The position numbers were made by a program, and so were the translations under genes. The notes under the pieces are model-generated. The model searched no databases. It had not been told where the DNA came from and worked only from the letters and a program-made list of their open reading frames with translations. Positions 38,061-46,673 of a stretch of 64,000 bases of DNA are shown here, piece after piece. The stretch comes from Curtobacterium sp. MCSS17_015 (lineage in GTDB: Bacteria > Actinomycetota > Actinomycetes > Actinomycetales > Microbacteriaceae): contig NZ_CP126256.1 in NCBI RefSeq assembly GCF_003234265.2, forward strand, positions 2,108,001 to 2,172,000, written 5' to 3'. The first letter of the stretch is position 1; each line of letters begins with the position of its first letter.

Positions 38061-38206
38061 GAGGACCCCGTCACGAGCGGGACCACACCACCGAACGCAC
38101 CCGACCCGGTGTCCGCGCCACCCCGCGCGAACCGGTCGGCGTCCGCAGTCCGGCCCCACGCTGCGCTCCCGCCGAGCGCGCGCACCGCGAAAGTGCCCTC
38201 ACGCCC

Positions 38207-39604
38207 ATGTCCGCCGCACCGGCCACCACGACGTCCGCCCCGAAGACGAACCCGCGCTCGCGCGTCGTCATCGCGAGCCTCGTCGGCACCTCCATCGAGT
38301 TCTACGACTTCTACGTCTACGCGACCGCAGCGGTCCTCGTGTTCCCGACGCTGTTCTTCCCGAACGACGACCCGACCGCGTCGCAGCTGTCGTCCTTCGT
38401 CACCTTCGCGCTGGCGTTCTTCGCCCGCCCGGTCGGTTCGGTCCTCTTCGGCCACTTCGGTGACCGCATCGGCCGGAAGACGACCCTCGTCGCCTCGCTG
38501 CTCGTGATGGGGACGGCCACGTTCCTCATCGGCTGCCTGCCGACGTTCGACACCATCGGCATCTGGGCCCCCGTGCTCCTCGCCGTGATGCGCTTCGCCC
38601 AGGGCGTCGGGCTCGGCGGCGAGTGGTCCGGTGCAGCGCTGCTCGCAACCGAGAACGCCCCGGAGGGCAAGCGCGGCGTGTTCGGCTCGATGCCGCAGCT
38701 CGGCGCCCCGATCGGGTTCCTCCTCGCCAACGGCCTGTTCATCGCGATCAACGCCGCCATGCCGGCCGGCGCGGACGGCACCCCGAACGCCGACTTCCAG
38801 GCCTGGGGCTGGCGCATCCCGTTCCTGTTGTCCGCCGTGCTCGTGCTCGTCGGCCTCTACGTGCGGTTCAAGCTCGTCGAGTCGCCCGCGTTCCGTGGCG
38901 TGCAGGAGACCGGCACGGTGGCCAAGGTCCCGCTCGCCCGGGTGTTCCGCACCTCGTGGAAGGCCGTCGTCGTCGGCACCTTCGGCATGGTCGCCACGTA
39001 CGTGCTCTTCTACTTCATGACGACCTTCACGCTGGCGTACGGCACCACCGCGACCTCGCTGGTCCCCAAGGTCGGCCTCGGGTACACGCGCGGCGAGTTC
39101 CTGACCCTCCTCATGATCGGCGTCGTGTTCTTCGGGATCTTCACGCCGGTGGCCGGGATCCTCGCCGACAAGTTCGGCCGTCGCCGCACGCTCATCCCGA
39201 CCACGATCGGCATCGCGCTCTTCGGTCTGACGTTCCAGCTCTGGTTCGCCGCGTCGCAGGGCCCGATCACCGTCGTCACGTTCCTCATCGTCGGCCTGTC
39301 CCTGATGGGGCTGACGTTCGGCCCGATGGGTGCCCTGCTGCCGGAGCTGTTCCCGACGAACGTCCGGTACACCGGCTCCGCGCTCGCGTACAACATCGCG
39401 TCGATCCTCGGAGCGTCCCTGGCGCCGACGATCGCGGTCGCGCTGTGGAAGCCGGACGGGGACATCTTCCTGGTCGGCCTGTACCTGACGATCGCGGCGG
39501 TCGTCACCCTGGTCGCGCTGCTGCTGGTCCGCGAGACGCGTGGCGCCGATCTCGACGAGGCCGCGGCGCGGCAAGCCGTCCCCTCCGGGCGCGACGCGCG
39601 CTAG
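38207..39604 (+). CDS. MHS-family MFS transporter (metabolite:H+ symporter)
   Basis: 465 residues, 12 predicted membrane helices. TSIEFYDFYVYATAAVLVFP at helix 1 and FGHFGDRIGRKTTLV in the helix 2-3 loop are characteristic of the ShiA/ProP/KgtP group, with FAQGVGLGGEWSGAALLATE in helix 4-5 and ADKFGRRRTLIP in the central repeat. Such carriers take up organic acids, shikimate or osmolytes with protons; the substrate cannot be set from sequence. It is monocistronic and followed by a hairpin. Confidence 0.9.
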   Translation: MSAAPATTTSAPKTNPRSRVVIASLVGTSIEFYDFYVYATAAVLVFPTLFFPNDDPTASQLSSFVTFALAFFARPVGSVLFGHFGDRIGRKTTLVASLLVMGTATFLIGCLPTFDTIGIWAPVLLAVMRFAQGVGLGGEWSGAALLATENAPEGKRGVFGSMPQLGAPIGFLLANGLFIAINAAMPAGADGTPNADFQAWGWRIPFLLSAVLVLVGLYVRFKLVESPAFRGVQETGTVAKVPLARVFRTSWKAVVVGTFGMVATYVLFYFMTTFTLAYGTTATSLVPKVGLGYTRGEFLTLLMIGVVFFGIFTPVAGILADKFGRRRTLIPTTIGIALFGLTFQLWFAASQGPITVVTFLIVGLSLMGLTFGPMGALLPELFPTNVRYTGSALAYNIASILGASLAPTIAVALWKPDGDIFLVGLYLTIAAVVTLVALLLVRETRGADLDEAAARQAVPSGRDAR

Positions 39605-39627
39605 CCGCGACCGCTGACGCACGGGAG

Positions 39628-39652
39628 CCCACCCACCGGTCCGGTGGGTGGG
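39628..39652 (+). terminator. terminator after the MFS gene
   Basis: CCCACCCACCGG (39628-39639) pairs with 39641-39652 across one central base (the innermost pairs would open as loop). It begins 24 bp after the stop. Confidence 0.6.
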
Positions 39653-39757
39653 GCCCACGCCGGCCGGTACCGACCGACGCGCCAGCGGCGGGCCGGCCGA
39701 GCCCGGTGGGGACCTCCCGTCCCCCTGTCGGTGCGACGGTGAGAGAATCGACCCACG

Positions 39758-41602
39758 ATGAGCAACCCGTTCGCACGCCCGAAGCCGACCGACGGGCCCC
39801 GCGCCACCTTCGGTCGACTGCTGTCCTACCTGTTCGAGAACAAGCCGGCGATGGTCGTCATCATCGTGCTGAGCATCCTCGGCGCCGCGGCCTCCCTCGC
39901 CCAGCCGTTGCTCGTCAACCAGGTCGTCACCGCGGTGCAGGAGGGCACCGGGATGTCGACGCTCGTGTGGGCGCTCGTCGTGCTCGTGCTCGTCGCCGGC
40001 GTGCTCAACGGGGTGCAGCACTTCCTGCTCCAGCGCGCCGGAGAGGGCGTCGTGCTGTCGACACGGCGGAAGCTCATCGCCCGCATCCTCAACCTGCCGA
40101 TCTCCGAGTTCGACGTGCGGCGGACCGGTGACCTGGTGTCCCGCGTCGGCAGCGACACCACACTCCTCCGCGCGGTCCTGACGCAGGGCCTCATCGAGTC
40201 GATCGGCGGCGCCCTCACCTTCGTCGGCGCGGTCGTCGCGATGGCCGTCATCGACCCGTTGCTGCTCGTCGTGGTCGTCGTGATCGTCATCGTCGCGGTC
40301 GTCGTCGTCGGCGGCCTCAGCCGGCGCATCAGGGTCGCGTCGAAGGCCGCGCAGGAGAAGGTCGGCGACCTCACGGCGGCGGTCGAGCGCGGCATCGGGG
40401 CCGTGCGCACCATCCGCGCGGCCGGCGCGACCGCGCGCGAGGTCAGCGAGGTCGACCAGCACGCGACCGAGGCCTACCGTCGCGGGCTCGTGATCGCCCG
40501 GATGTCCGCCTTCGTCGTCCCGGTCGCGAGCATCGTCATGCAGGTCGCGTTCATCGCCGTGCTCGGCATCGGCGGCGCGCAGGTCGCCGCGGGGCAGATC
40601 ACCATCGCGACCCTCATCACCTTCATCCTGCTGCTCTTCATGATGGTCATGCCGCTCGGTCAGGCACTCGGCGCGGTCGTCGCCGTGGCACAGGCCCTCG
40701 GTGCGCTCGGCCGCATCGAGGAGATCCTGCACCTGCCGACGGAGGACCAGGACGACGCCGCCGTCCACCCGGCCGCGGCGGTCGCGACCGACGACGCCAT
40801 CACCTTCGAGCACGTCACGTTCCGCTACGCCGCCACCCCGGACGCCGTGGGTGCGGACGGGGCCGCCGGGTCCGGGGACCTCAGCGCTCCGGCTCCCGCC
40901 GCCGGTGGCACCGGTGACGAGCAGGCCGTCCTGCACGACGTGTCCTTCAGCGTGCCACGCGGGTCGCGGGTCGCCCTCGTCGGTCCGTCGGGTGCCGGCA
41001 AGTCGACCACCCTCGCGCTCATCGAGCGCTTCTACGACCCCACCGAGGGTGTCATCCGTCTCGGCGGACTCGACGTGCGCGGACTCGACCGTGCCGAACT
41101 CCGGGCGCAGATCGGGTACGTCGAGCAGGACGCTCCGGTGCTCGCCGGCACCCTCCGCGCGAACCTGCTGCTCGGGTCGCCGGACGCCTCCGAGTCCGAG
41201 TGCGTCCGGGTGCTCGAGGCGGTGAACCTCGGCGACGTGCTGCACCGCGACCCGCGTGGGCTCGACGCCCAGGTCGGTGAGGACGGCGTGATGCTCTCCG
41301 GCGGTGAGCGTCAGCGCCTCGCGATCGCGCGCGCCCTGCTCGCCGCTCCCCCGATCCTCCTGCTCGACGAGTCGACGTCCTCGCTCGACGGTGTCAACGA
41401 GCAGAAGATGCGCCTGGCGATCGACGCCGTGGCCGCGGACCGGACGCTGCTCGTCATCGCGCACCGGCTGTCCACCGTCGTCGACTCGGACGTCATCGTG
41501 GTCCTGGAGCACGGCCGGGTCGTCGGCAGCGGCACGCACTCCGAGCTCGTGCAGAGCACGCCGCTCTACCGCGACCTGGCGAAGCACCAGCTGCTCGTCT
41601 GA
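39758..41602 (+). CDS. ABC transporter, fused membrane and ATP-binding domains (exporter type)
   Basis: 614-residue half-transporter that would act as a dimer. Six membrane helices in about residues 20-320 precede an ATPase domain with VGPSGAGKST (Walker A), LSGGERQRLAIARALL (signature) and LLDESTSSLD (Walker B). An unusual acidic/Gly-Ala-rich insert (about 360-385) interrupts the start of the ATPase domain, between FRYAATPD and EQAVLHDVSF. Resembles multidrug/lipid exporters of the MsbA/BmrA class; substrate unknown. No regulator is adjacent. The start at 39758 fits homology; the upstream -10 is unclear. Confidence 0.9.
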   Translation: MSNPFARPKPTDGPRATFGRLLSYLFENKPAMVVIIVLSILGAAASLAQPLLVNQVVTAVQEGTGMSTLVWALVVLVLVAGVLNGVQHFLLQRAGEGVVLSTRRKLIARILNLPISEFDVRRTGDLVSRVGSDTTLLRAVLTQGLIESIGGALTFVGAVVAMAVIDPLLLVVVVVIVIVAVVVVGGLSRRIRVASKAAQEKVGDLTAAVERGIGAVRTIRAAGATAREVSEVDQHATEAYRRGLVIARMSAFVVPVASIVMQVAFIAVLGIGGAQVAAGQITIATLITFILLLFMMVMPLGQALGAVVAVAQALGALGRIEEILHLPTEDQDDAAVHPAAAVATDDAITFEHVTFRYAATPDAVGADGAAGSGDLSAPAPAAGGTGDEQAVLHDVSFSVPRGSRVALVGPSGAGKSTTLALIERFYDPTEGVIRLGGLDVRGLDRAELRAQIGYVEQDAPVLAGTLRANLLLGSPDASESECVRVLEAVNLGDVLHRDPRGLDAQVGEDGVMLSGGERQRLAIARALLAAPPILLLDESTSSLDGVNEQKMRLAIDAVAADRTLLVIAHRLSTVVDSDVIVVLEHGRVVGSGTHSELVQSTPLYRDLAKHQLLV

Positions 41603-41623
41603 CGCTCCGCAACACGCGAGGGA

Positions 41624-41655
41624 TCAGGCGGCGAAGGGGTCAGGCGGCGAAGGGG
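41624..41655. repeat. 16-bp tandem duplication spanning the gabD stop
   Basis: TCAGGCGGCGAAGGGG occurs at 41624-41639 and again at 41640-41655. On the minus strand it duplicates the last codons (PFAA plus stop) of the downstream end of gabD, so a second copy of the tail follows the stop. Confidence 0.9.
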
Positions 41656-43181
41656 TCGGGCGTGAGCACGTAGACCGTCTCCAGGTACTCCTCGAGGCCC
41701 TCGTGCGACCCCTCGCGGCCCAGACCGGAGGCCTTCACGCCGCCGAACGGGAACGCCGCGTTCGACACGACCCCGGTGTTCCACCCGAGCATGCCCGTCT
41801 CGAGCCGCTCGGCCAGCCGCTGCCCACGTCGGATGTCCTCCGTGAAGGCGTAGGCCACCAGGCCGTACTCGGTGTCGTTGGCGAGCCGGATGCCCTCCTC
41901 CTCGGTCGCGAAGCGCGTGATCGACACGACCGGGCCGAAGATCTCGGTCGTGAGGATGTCCGAACCGGGCTGCACGTCGTCGAGGAGCGTCGGCGCGTAG
42001 TACGTGCCCGAGCGCGCGACCCGCTGCCCACCCGAGACCAGCCGGGCTCCACGCTCGACCGCGTCGTCGACGAGCGACGCCGCCTTGTCCACCGCACGGT
42101 CGTCGATGAGCGGACCGATGTCGGTGCCCTCCTCCGTGCCCCGACCGATGCGCAGCGCGTCGACACGGGCCGAGAGCGCGGCGGTGAAGTCGTCGGCGAT
42201 GCCCTCCTGCACGAAGAAGCGGTTGGCGGCGGTGCAGGCCTCCCCCACGTTCCGGAACTTCGCCTGCATGGCCGCGTCGACGGCGCGCTCGAGGTCGGCG
42301 TCGTCGAAGACCAGCAGCGGGGCGTTGCCGCCGAGCTCCATGCTCGTCTTGAGGACGTTGTCGGCCGCCTGCTTGAGGAGCGCCGACCCGACCGGGGTGG
42401 ACCCGGTGAACGTGAGCTTGCGGAGGCGGCGGTCCGCGATGACGGGTGCGGACAACGCCTTCGCGTCCGAGGACGGCACGACGTTGAGCACGCCGTCCGG
42501 CAGGCCGGCACGACGGAACAACTCGACGAGGTACAGGGTCGTCAGCGGGGTGAGGTCCGCCGGCTTCAGCACCACCGTGCACCCGGCTGCGAGTGCCGGC
42601 GCGATCTTCCGGGTGGCCATCGCGAGCGGGAAGTTCCACGGCGTGATCGCGTACACCGGTCCGACCGGGCGCTTGAGGACAATCCCCCGACCGGTGCCCT
42701 CCGGGTTGGTGCGGTAGTCGCCGCCGATGCGCACGGCCTCCTCCGAGAACCAGCGGAGGAACTCGGCTCCGTAGACGACCTCGCCCCGTGACTCGGCGAG
42801 CGGCTTGCCCATCTCGAGCGTCATCACCGCGGCGATGTCCTCGGCGTGCTCGTGCACCAGGTCGAAGGCGCGGCGGAGCAGGTCGGACCGGCGGCGGGGC
42901 GCGGTGGCTGCCCAGTCCTCCTGCGCGGCGACGGCGGCATCGAGGGCTGCGACCCCGTCCTCCGGGGTGGCGTCCGCGACGTTCGCGAGGACGGCTCCGG
43001 TCGAGGGGTCGCGGACGTCGAACGTCGCCCCGCTCGACGACGGTCGCCAGGACCCTCCGATGAACAGGCCGGTGGGGACGTCCGAGACGCTGACGTGCTC
43101 GTCCCCGACGGTGGTCGTGACGGTCCCGTCCGTCCTGCTGGTGTCGGTCGTGCTGCTGCTGGGTTCGGTCGTGTCGGTCAC
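41640..43181 (-). CDS. gabD: succinate-semialdehyde dehydrogenase (NAD(P)+)
   Basis: Oxidises an aldehyde, probably succinate semialdehyde, to the acid. 513 residues of the ALDH fold: ITPWNFPLAMATRKIAPALA (cofactor site), FTGSTPVGS, catalytic E282 in MELGGNAP and nucleophile C316 in NVGEACTAANRF. The wording follows GabD more closely than other ALDHs, but the substrate is not certain. The first ~35 residues are a Thr/Ser-rich extension. GTG at 43181 overlaps the pncA stop (GTGA), so both genes are cotranscribed; the functional link (NAD supply?) is speculative. Confidence 0.9.
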   Translation of the reverse strand: MTDTTEPSSSTTDTSRTDGTVTTTVGDEHVSVSDVPTGLFIGGSWRPSSSGATFDVRDPSTGAVLANVADATPEDGVAALDAAVAAQEDWAATAPRRRSDLLRRAFDLVHEHAEDIAAVMTLEMGKPLAESRGEVVYGAEFLRWFSEEAVRIGGDYRTNPEGTGRGIVLKRPVGPVYAITPWNFPLAMATRKIAPALAAGCTVVLKPADLTPLTTLYLVELFRRAGLPDGVLNVVPSSDAKALSAPVIADRRLRKLTFTGSTPVGSALLKQAADNVLKTSMELGGNAPLLVFDDADLERAVDAAMQAKFRNVGEACTAANRFFVQEGIADDFTAALSARVDALRIGRGTEEGTDIGPLIDDRAVDKAASLVDDAVERGARLVSGGQRVARSGTYYAPTLLDDVQPGSDILTTEIFGPVVSITRFATEEEGIRLANDTEYGLVAYAFTEDIRRGQRLAERLETGMLGWNTGVVSNAAFPFGGVKASGLGREGSHEGLEEYLETVYVLTPDPFAA

Positions 43182-43798
43182 AGGACCGCTCCTCCCGGGC
43201 GCTGCCGCCCCTCGTCCATGTCGCTGCGGCCGGTGTGGCCGCCCTCGTCACGGATCTCCTCGAGCGCCGCCTCGCTGGCCGCGGGGTCGACACCGACGAC
43301 GAGGTCCTCGTGGACGAACACGTCGAGGCCCGCGTGCACTCCGTCGAGCGCCGACGCACGGACGCAGTGGTCGGTGGCGATGCCGACGACGTCGAGGGTG
43401 TGGACCTCGCGGTCGAAGAAGACGTCGACCAGGTCGGCACCGGTGTCGGTCGTCCCCTCGAAGGCGGAGTACGCCGGTTCGCCCTGGCCCTTCCGCACGT
43501 GCACGTCGACGAAGGACAGGTCGAGCGCCGGGTGGTACTCGGCGCCCGGCGTGTCCGCGACGCAGTGCACCGGCCAGGTGGTCCGGAAGTCCGGTCCGTC
43601 GGATCCGGCGAAGTGCCCGCCGTTGTCCCCGGTGGCGTCGTGCCAGTCGCGGGACGCGACGACGAGGTCGTACTCGTCGGCGTGCCGTCGCAGGAAGGCG
43701 GTGATCCGTTCGGCCACCGCCGCTCCCCCGTCGACCGCGAGCGCGCCGCCCTCGGTGAAGTCGTTCTGGACGTCGGTGATGAGCAGTGCCCTGGCCAT
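43178..43798 (-). CDS. pncA: nicotinamidase (isochorismatase superfamily)
   Basis: Hydrolyses nicotinamide to nicotinate for NAD salvage. 206 residues. The catalytic triad is D9 (LLITDVQNDF), K103 (VRKGQGEPAYSAFEG) and C145 (GIATDHCVRASALD). Metal ligands sit in SRDWHDATGDNGGHF. The ATG at 43798 is preferred to an upstream in-frame start because the family begins at this residue. It precedes and overlaps gabD. Confidence 0.93.
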   Translation of the reverse strand: MARALLITDVQNDFTEGGALAVDGGAAVAERITAFLRRHADEYDLVVASRDWHDATGDNGGHFAGSDGPDFRTTWPVHCVADTPGAEYHPALDLSFVDVHVRKGQGEPAYSAFEGTTDTGADLVDVFFDREVHTLDVVGIATDHCVRASALDGVHAGLDVFVHEDLVVGVDPAASEAALEEIRDEGGHTGRSDMDEGRQRPGGAVL

Positions 43799-43850
43799 GC
43801 GTCCATCCAACACCCGTCGGCTCAGCGCCGGGGCAGCGGAGGTCTCCGGG

Positions 43851-45353
43851 TCAGGAGGCGGCGAGCGACCCGCCGCACCGGTACGCCGCGGCCGTCACGG
43901 CGTCGAGCGCCGGCAGCGCAGCGGCCCGCGACGACCCGATCGCGTAGAACGCGAACGTCAGCTTGGTACCGTCCGCGGCGTCGATGTACCCGCCGAGCGT
44001 GTTCGCGCTGTCGATCCACCCGGTCTTGGCGTGCACCTTGCCCCTGGCGTCGGCGTTCGCCCCGGTGAACCGGCTCGACAGGGTCCCGGAGACGCCGGAG
44101 ACCGGGAGCACCCCGGCGAGCGTCCCGAGCCCCTTCGCCCCCGTGGTGACCGGCACCATGAGGTGGGCGACGAACGACGGTGACACCGCGTTCGCCGCGC
44201 TCTCGCCGGACCCGTCGATGATCGTGATGCCTGCGGGGTCGACGCCGTACCCGCGCAGGGCCGATGCGTAGACACCCGTGAGCGAGGCCGCGGTCCCGCC
44301 GGCACCGGCCTCCTTCGACGAGACCCGGGCGAGCATCTCGGCGAGGGTGTTGTCCGAGTTCGGGATCATCTGCCCGATGAGCGTCGACACCGGCTGCGAC
44401 TGCACCTGCGCGATCGTGGTCTGCGAGGTCGTCGCCCGCTTCGTGATCGGCGCCGTCGCGGCCCCGACGACCCCGGCGTCCACCAGGGCCGTCCGGAAGG
44501 CCTCCCCGGCCCGACCGATCGGGTCCTCGGACCGGGGCGAGGTCGCAGCGGCGGGGTTCGCTCGGTCGCCGTCGACCATGAGCGCGGTGACCTCGGGCTG
44601 GTACCCGATCGTCCGCTCGCTCACCGGCCAGGTCGGGTGCCAGGCGTCGGCCTCGCTCCACCAGGTGCCGTCGGCCACGATCGTGCGCACGGGCGTGGCA
44701 CCGAGCCGGGCCTTCACCTGCTGCGCGAGCTGCGGGAGGGTCGGGGCGCCCGGGTAGACGGTGCCGTTGCCCGCCGACAGGGTCGCGTCGCCGTGGCCGA
44801 CCAGGGCGATCGTGCCGCCGCCCTCGTCGGTGACGGTCGTCGGGATCGTGTGGCCGCCGCCGAGCACCGCGAGGGCCGTCGCGCTCGTGAGGGTCTTCAT
44901 GACGCTGCCGGTCTGCGCCGGGGTGCCACCGTTCCGCGAGAACAGCTCCTCGCCCGTGGCGGCGTCCATGACGTACCCCTCGAAGCGGCCGAGGCCGCTC
45001 GCGGACGCGGCACCGGCGATCGAGCAGGTCCGTGCGGCAGCGGTCGGGGTCGGGGTGGGCGTGGGGGTCGCACTCGGCACCGCCGTGGCGGTCGGCGTGG
45101 TGGATGCCGACGGTGTCACGGTCGACGTCGGGCTGGCGGTGACCGTCCGGGAGGCGCTGGCGGACACCGCGGGGCGCGGCTGGTCCCCGGTCGCCGCGCC
45201 CACCGCCACCGCGCCCCCGGAGCCCACGACGAGGACCGCGACGAGGCCGCCGGCCGCCCACGGCACGGGTCGTCGGTGCGCGGAGGCGCGGAGTGCCGCG
45301 ACGGAACGGGAGACGGGGCCGCCGGTGGACGGCTGGGGTGACTGCTCGGACAT
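43851..45353 (-). CDS. dacB: D-alanyl-D-alanine carboxypeptidase/endopeptidase (PBP4 class, peptidase S13)
   Basis: Trims or cleaves peptidoglycan stem peptides outside the membrane. 500 residues: a hydrophobic signal-anchor (about 33-54), a Ser/Thr/Pro-rich linker to about 108, then the penicillin-binding fold. The active-site motifs are S150-VMK, S333-DN and K443-TG. The insertion between the first two motifs is typical of class C PBPs. ATG at 45353 has TAGGAT 7 nt upstream (leaderless pattern). No linked cell-wall genes are adjacent. Confidence 0.93.
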   Translation of the reverse strand: MSEQSPQPSTGGPVSRSVAALRASAHRRPVPWAAGGLVAVLVVGSGGAVAVGAATGDQPRPAVSASASRTVTASPTSTVTPSASTTPTATAVPSATPTPTPTPTAAARTCSIAGAASASGLGRFEGYVMDAATGEELFSRNGGTPAQTGSVMKTLTSATALAVLGGGHTIPTTVTDEGGGTIALVGHGDATLSAGNGTVYPGAPTLPQLAQQVKARLGATPVRTIVADGTWWSEADAWHPTWPVSERTIGYQPEVTALMVDGDRANPAAATSPRSEDPIGRAGEAFRTALVDAGVVGAATAPITKRATTSQTTIAQVQSQPVSTLIGQMIPNSDNTLAEMLARVSSKEAGAGGTAASLTGVYASALRGYGVDPAGITIIDGSGESAANAVSPSFVAHLMVPVTTGAKGLGTLAGVLPVSGVSGTLSSRFTGANADARGKVHAKTGWIDSANTLGGYIDAADGTKLTFAFYAIGSSRAAALPALDAVTAAAYRCGGSLAAS

Positions 45354-45360
45354 CGCGACG

Positions 45361-45366
45361 ATCCTA
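45361..45366 (-). promoter_or_regulatory. leaderless-type -10 element of dacB
   Basis: Minus-strand TAGGAT, 7 nt before the ATG at 45353. Confidence 0.5.
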
Positions 45367-45464
45367 CGAGACGCGTGTCCGGGCCTCCAGGACGGGGCGT
45401 GCGGACCGGGGAGCCCCGAGCGGTGAGCCCGGACCGGTCGGCCCGGAGCGGCGACTCCTGCCGG

Positions 45465-46475
45465 TCAGCCCTCGTCGTCCGCCGGGTACCGCACGCCGAC
45501 CTGCCGGCGCGCCTCGTCCATGACCGCCATCACGGCGACGGTGTGCTCGATGTCGGCCGGACCGCCCGCGGCGATCTCGACGGGTCCGCCGTGCGCGGCG
45601 CCCGCCGTGACCGCCGCCTCGAAGGCGAGGGCCTCGTGTCCGTACCCGGCGAGCTCCTCGCGCCCGTCGAACTCCTCGACGACCACGCCGTCGGCGTCCC
45701 GGATGCGCCAGGTCGTCGGCGTGCACCAGGTCGGGTCGAGGTCGATCCGACCCTCGGTGCCGATGATCGACGCGCCGTTCGGACTCCGGAGGTCGAGCGC
45801 GAAGTGCACGGTCGACTGCGCACCGCCCTCGTGCGTCATCACGATGCCCATCTGGGTGTCGACACCCTGGTCGCTCAGGGTGCCCGACGCGACGAGCGCC
45901 GTCGGGACGCCGAGCACGTCGACCGCGAACGAGACCGGGTAGACCCCGAGGTCGAGCAGTGCCCCGCCACCGAGCGCCGGGTCGTTGAGCCGGTGGCGCG
46001 GGTCCGTCGGCAGGGCCTGGTGGTGGGTTGCCTGCACGAGTCTCGGCGTCCCGATGCGGCCCTCGGCGACGACCCGACGCATCATCGCCGTCTGCGGCAG
46101 GAACCGGGTCCACATCGCCTCGACGACGAGGACACCCCGGGCCTTCGCTGCGTCGCGGACCCGTCGTGCCTCGGCGGCCGTGATCGTGAAGGCCTTCTCG
46201 ACGAGGACGTGCTTGCCGGCCTCGATCGCGAGGAGCGCGTCCTCGGCGTGCCGCGAGTGCGGCGTCGCCACGTACACCGCGTCCACCTGGTCGTCGGCCA
46301 CGAGGGCGGCGTAGTCACCGTGCGCTCGCGGGATGCCGTACTCGTCGGCGAAGGTGCGGGCACGTTCCTCGGTGCGCGAACCGACCGCGACGAACTCCAC
46401 CCCCGCGGCGGTGCAGTCACCGACGAACGACCGGGCGATGCCACCGGTCCCGAGCACTCCCCATCGAACGGCCAT
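45465..46475 (-). CDS. Gfo/Idh/MocA-family oxidoreductase
   Basis: 336 residues. N-terminal Rossmann domain GVLGTGGIARSFV binds NAD(P). ATPHSRHAEDALLAIEAGKHVL leads to EKAFTITAAEA, where most members read EKP; the Lys is kept, the Pro is Ala. The C-terminal alpha/beta domain has GGGALLDLGVYPVSFA. Likely oxidises or reduces a sugar or polyol, substrate unknown. It is divergent from the GH13 glucosidase with 198 bp between, so both may belong to one sugar-utilisation unit. A weak TAGACA lies 5 nt before the ATG. Confidence 0.89.
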   Translation of the reverse strand: MAVRWGVLGTGGIARSFVGDCTAAGVEFVAVGSRTEERARTFADEYGIPRAHGDYAALVADDQVDAVYVATPHSRHAEDALLAIEAGKHVLVEKAFTITAAEARRVRDAAKARGVLVVEAMWTRFLPQTAMMRRVVAEGRIGTPRLVQATHHQALPTDPRHRLNDPALGGGALLDLGVYPVSFAVDVLGVPTALVASGTLSDQGVDTQMGIVMTHEGGAQSTVHFALDLRSPNGASIIGTEGRIDLDPTWCTPTTWRIRDADGVVVEEFDGREELAGYGHEALAFEAAVTAGAAHGGPVEIAAGGPADIEHTVAVMAVMDEARRQVGVRYPADDEG

Positions 46476-46673
46476 GCCCCTGTCTACCAGCCGGACGCCG
46501 CGCCGGGCCGACCGCCGGGTGCGTGCCCGGGGTCGGCGGTCAGGGCCGTCGGCGTACCGTGCGCGTCACCAGGAGACGGACTGGAGGCTCGGCACCGGGC
46601 GGGTGACGGGCCTGGCGTCCGACAGGTGGTTGGCCGACGCGCCGGAGGCGCGTTCCGGACGCGAGGAGGCGCC

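Noticed and set aside
37975..38206. FMN riboswitch in the rib/MFS interval
   Set aside because: No conserved RFN-element stems could be recognised, and the interval follows rather than precedes the rib genes.
37784..41587. A 1,267-codon open frame on the minus strand opposite ribA, the MFS gene and the ABC exporter
   Set aside because: It is the mirror of codon bias in GC-rich genes: highly charged Arg/Asp/Glu composition, no domain, and it lies opposite several well-supported genes.
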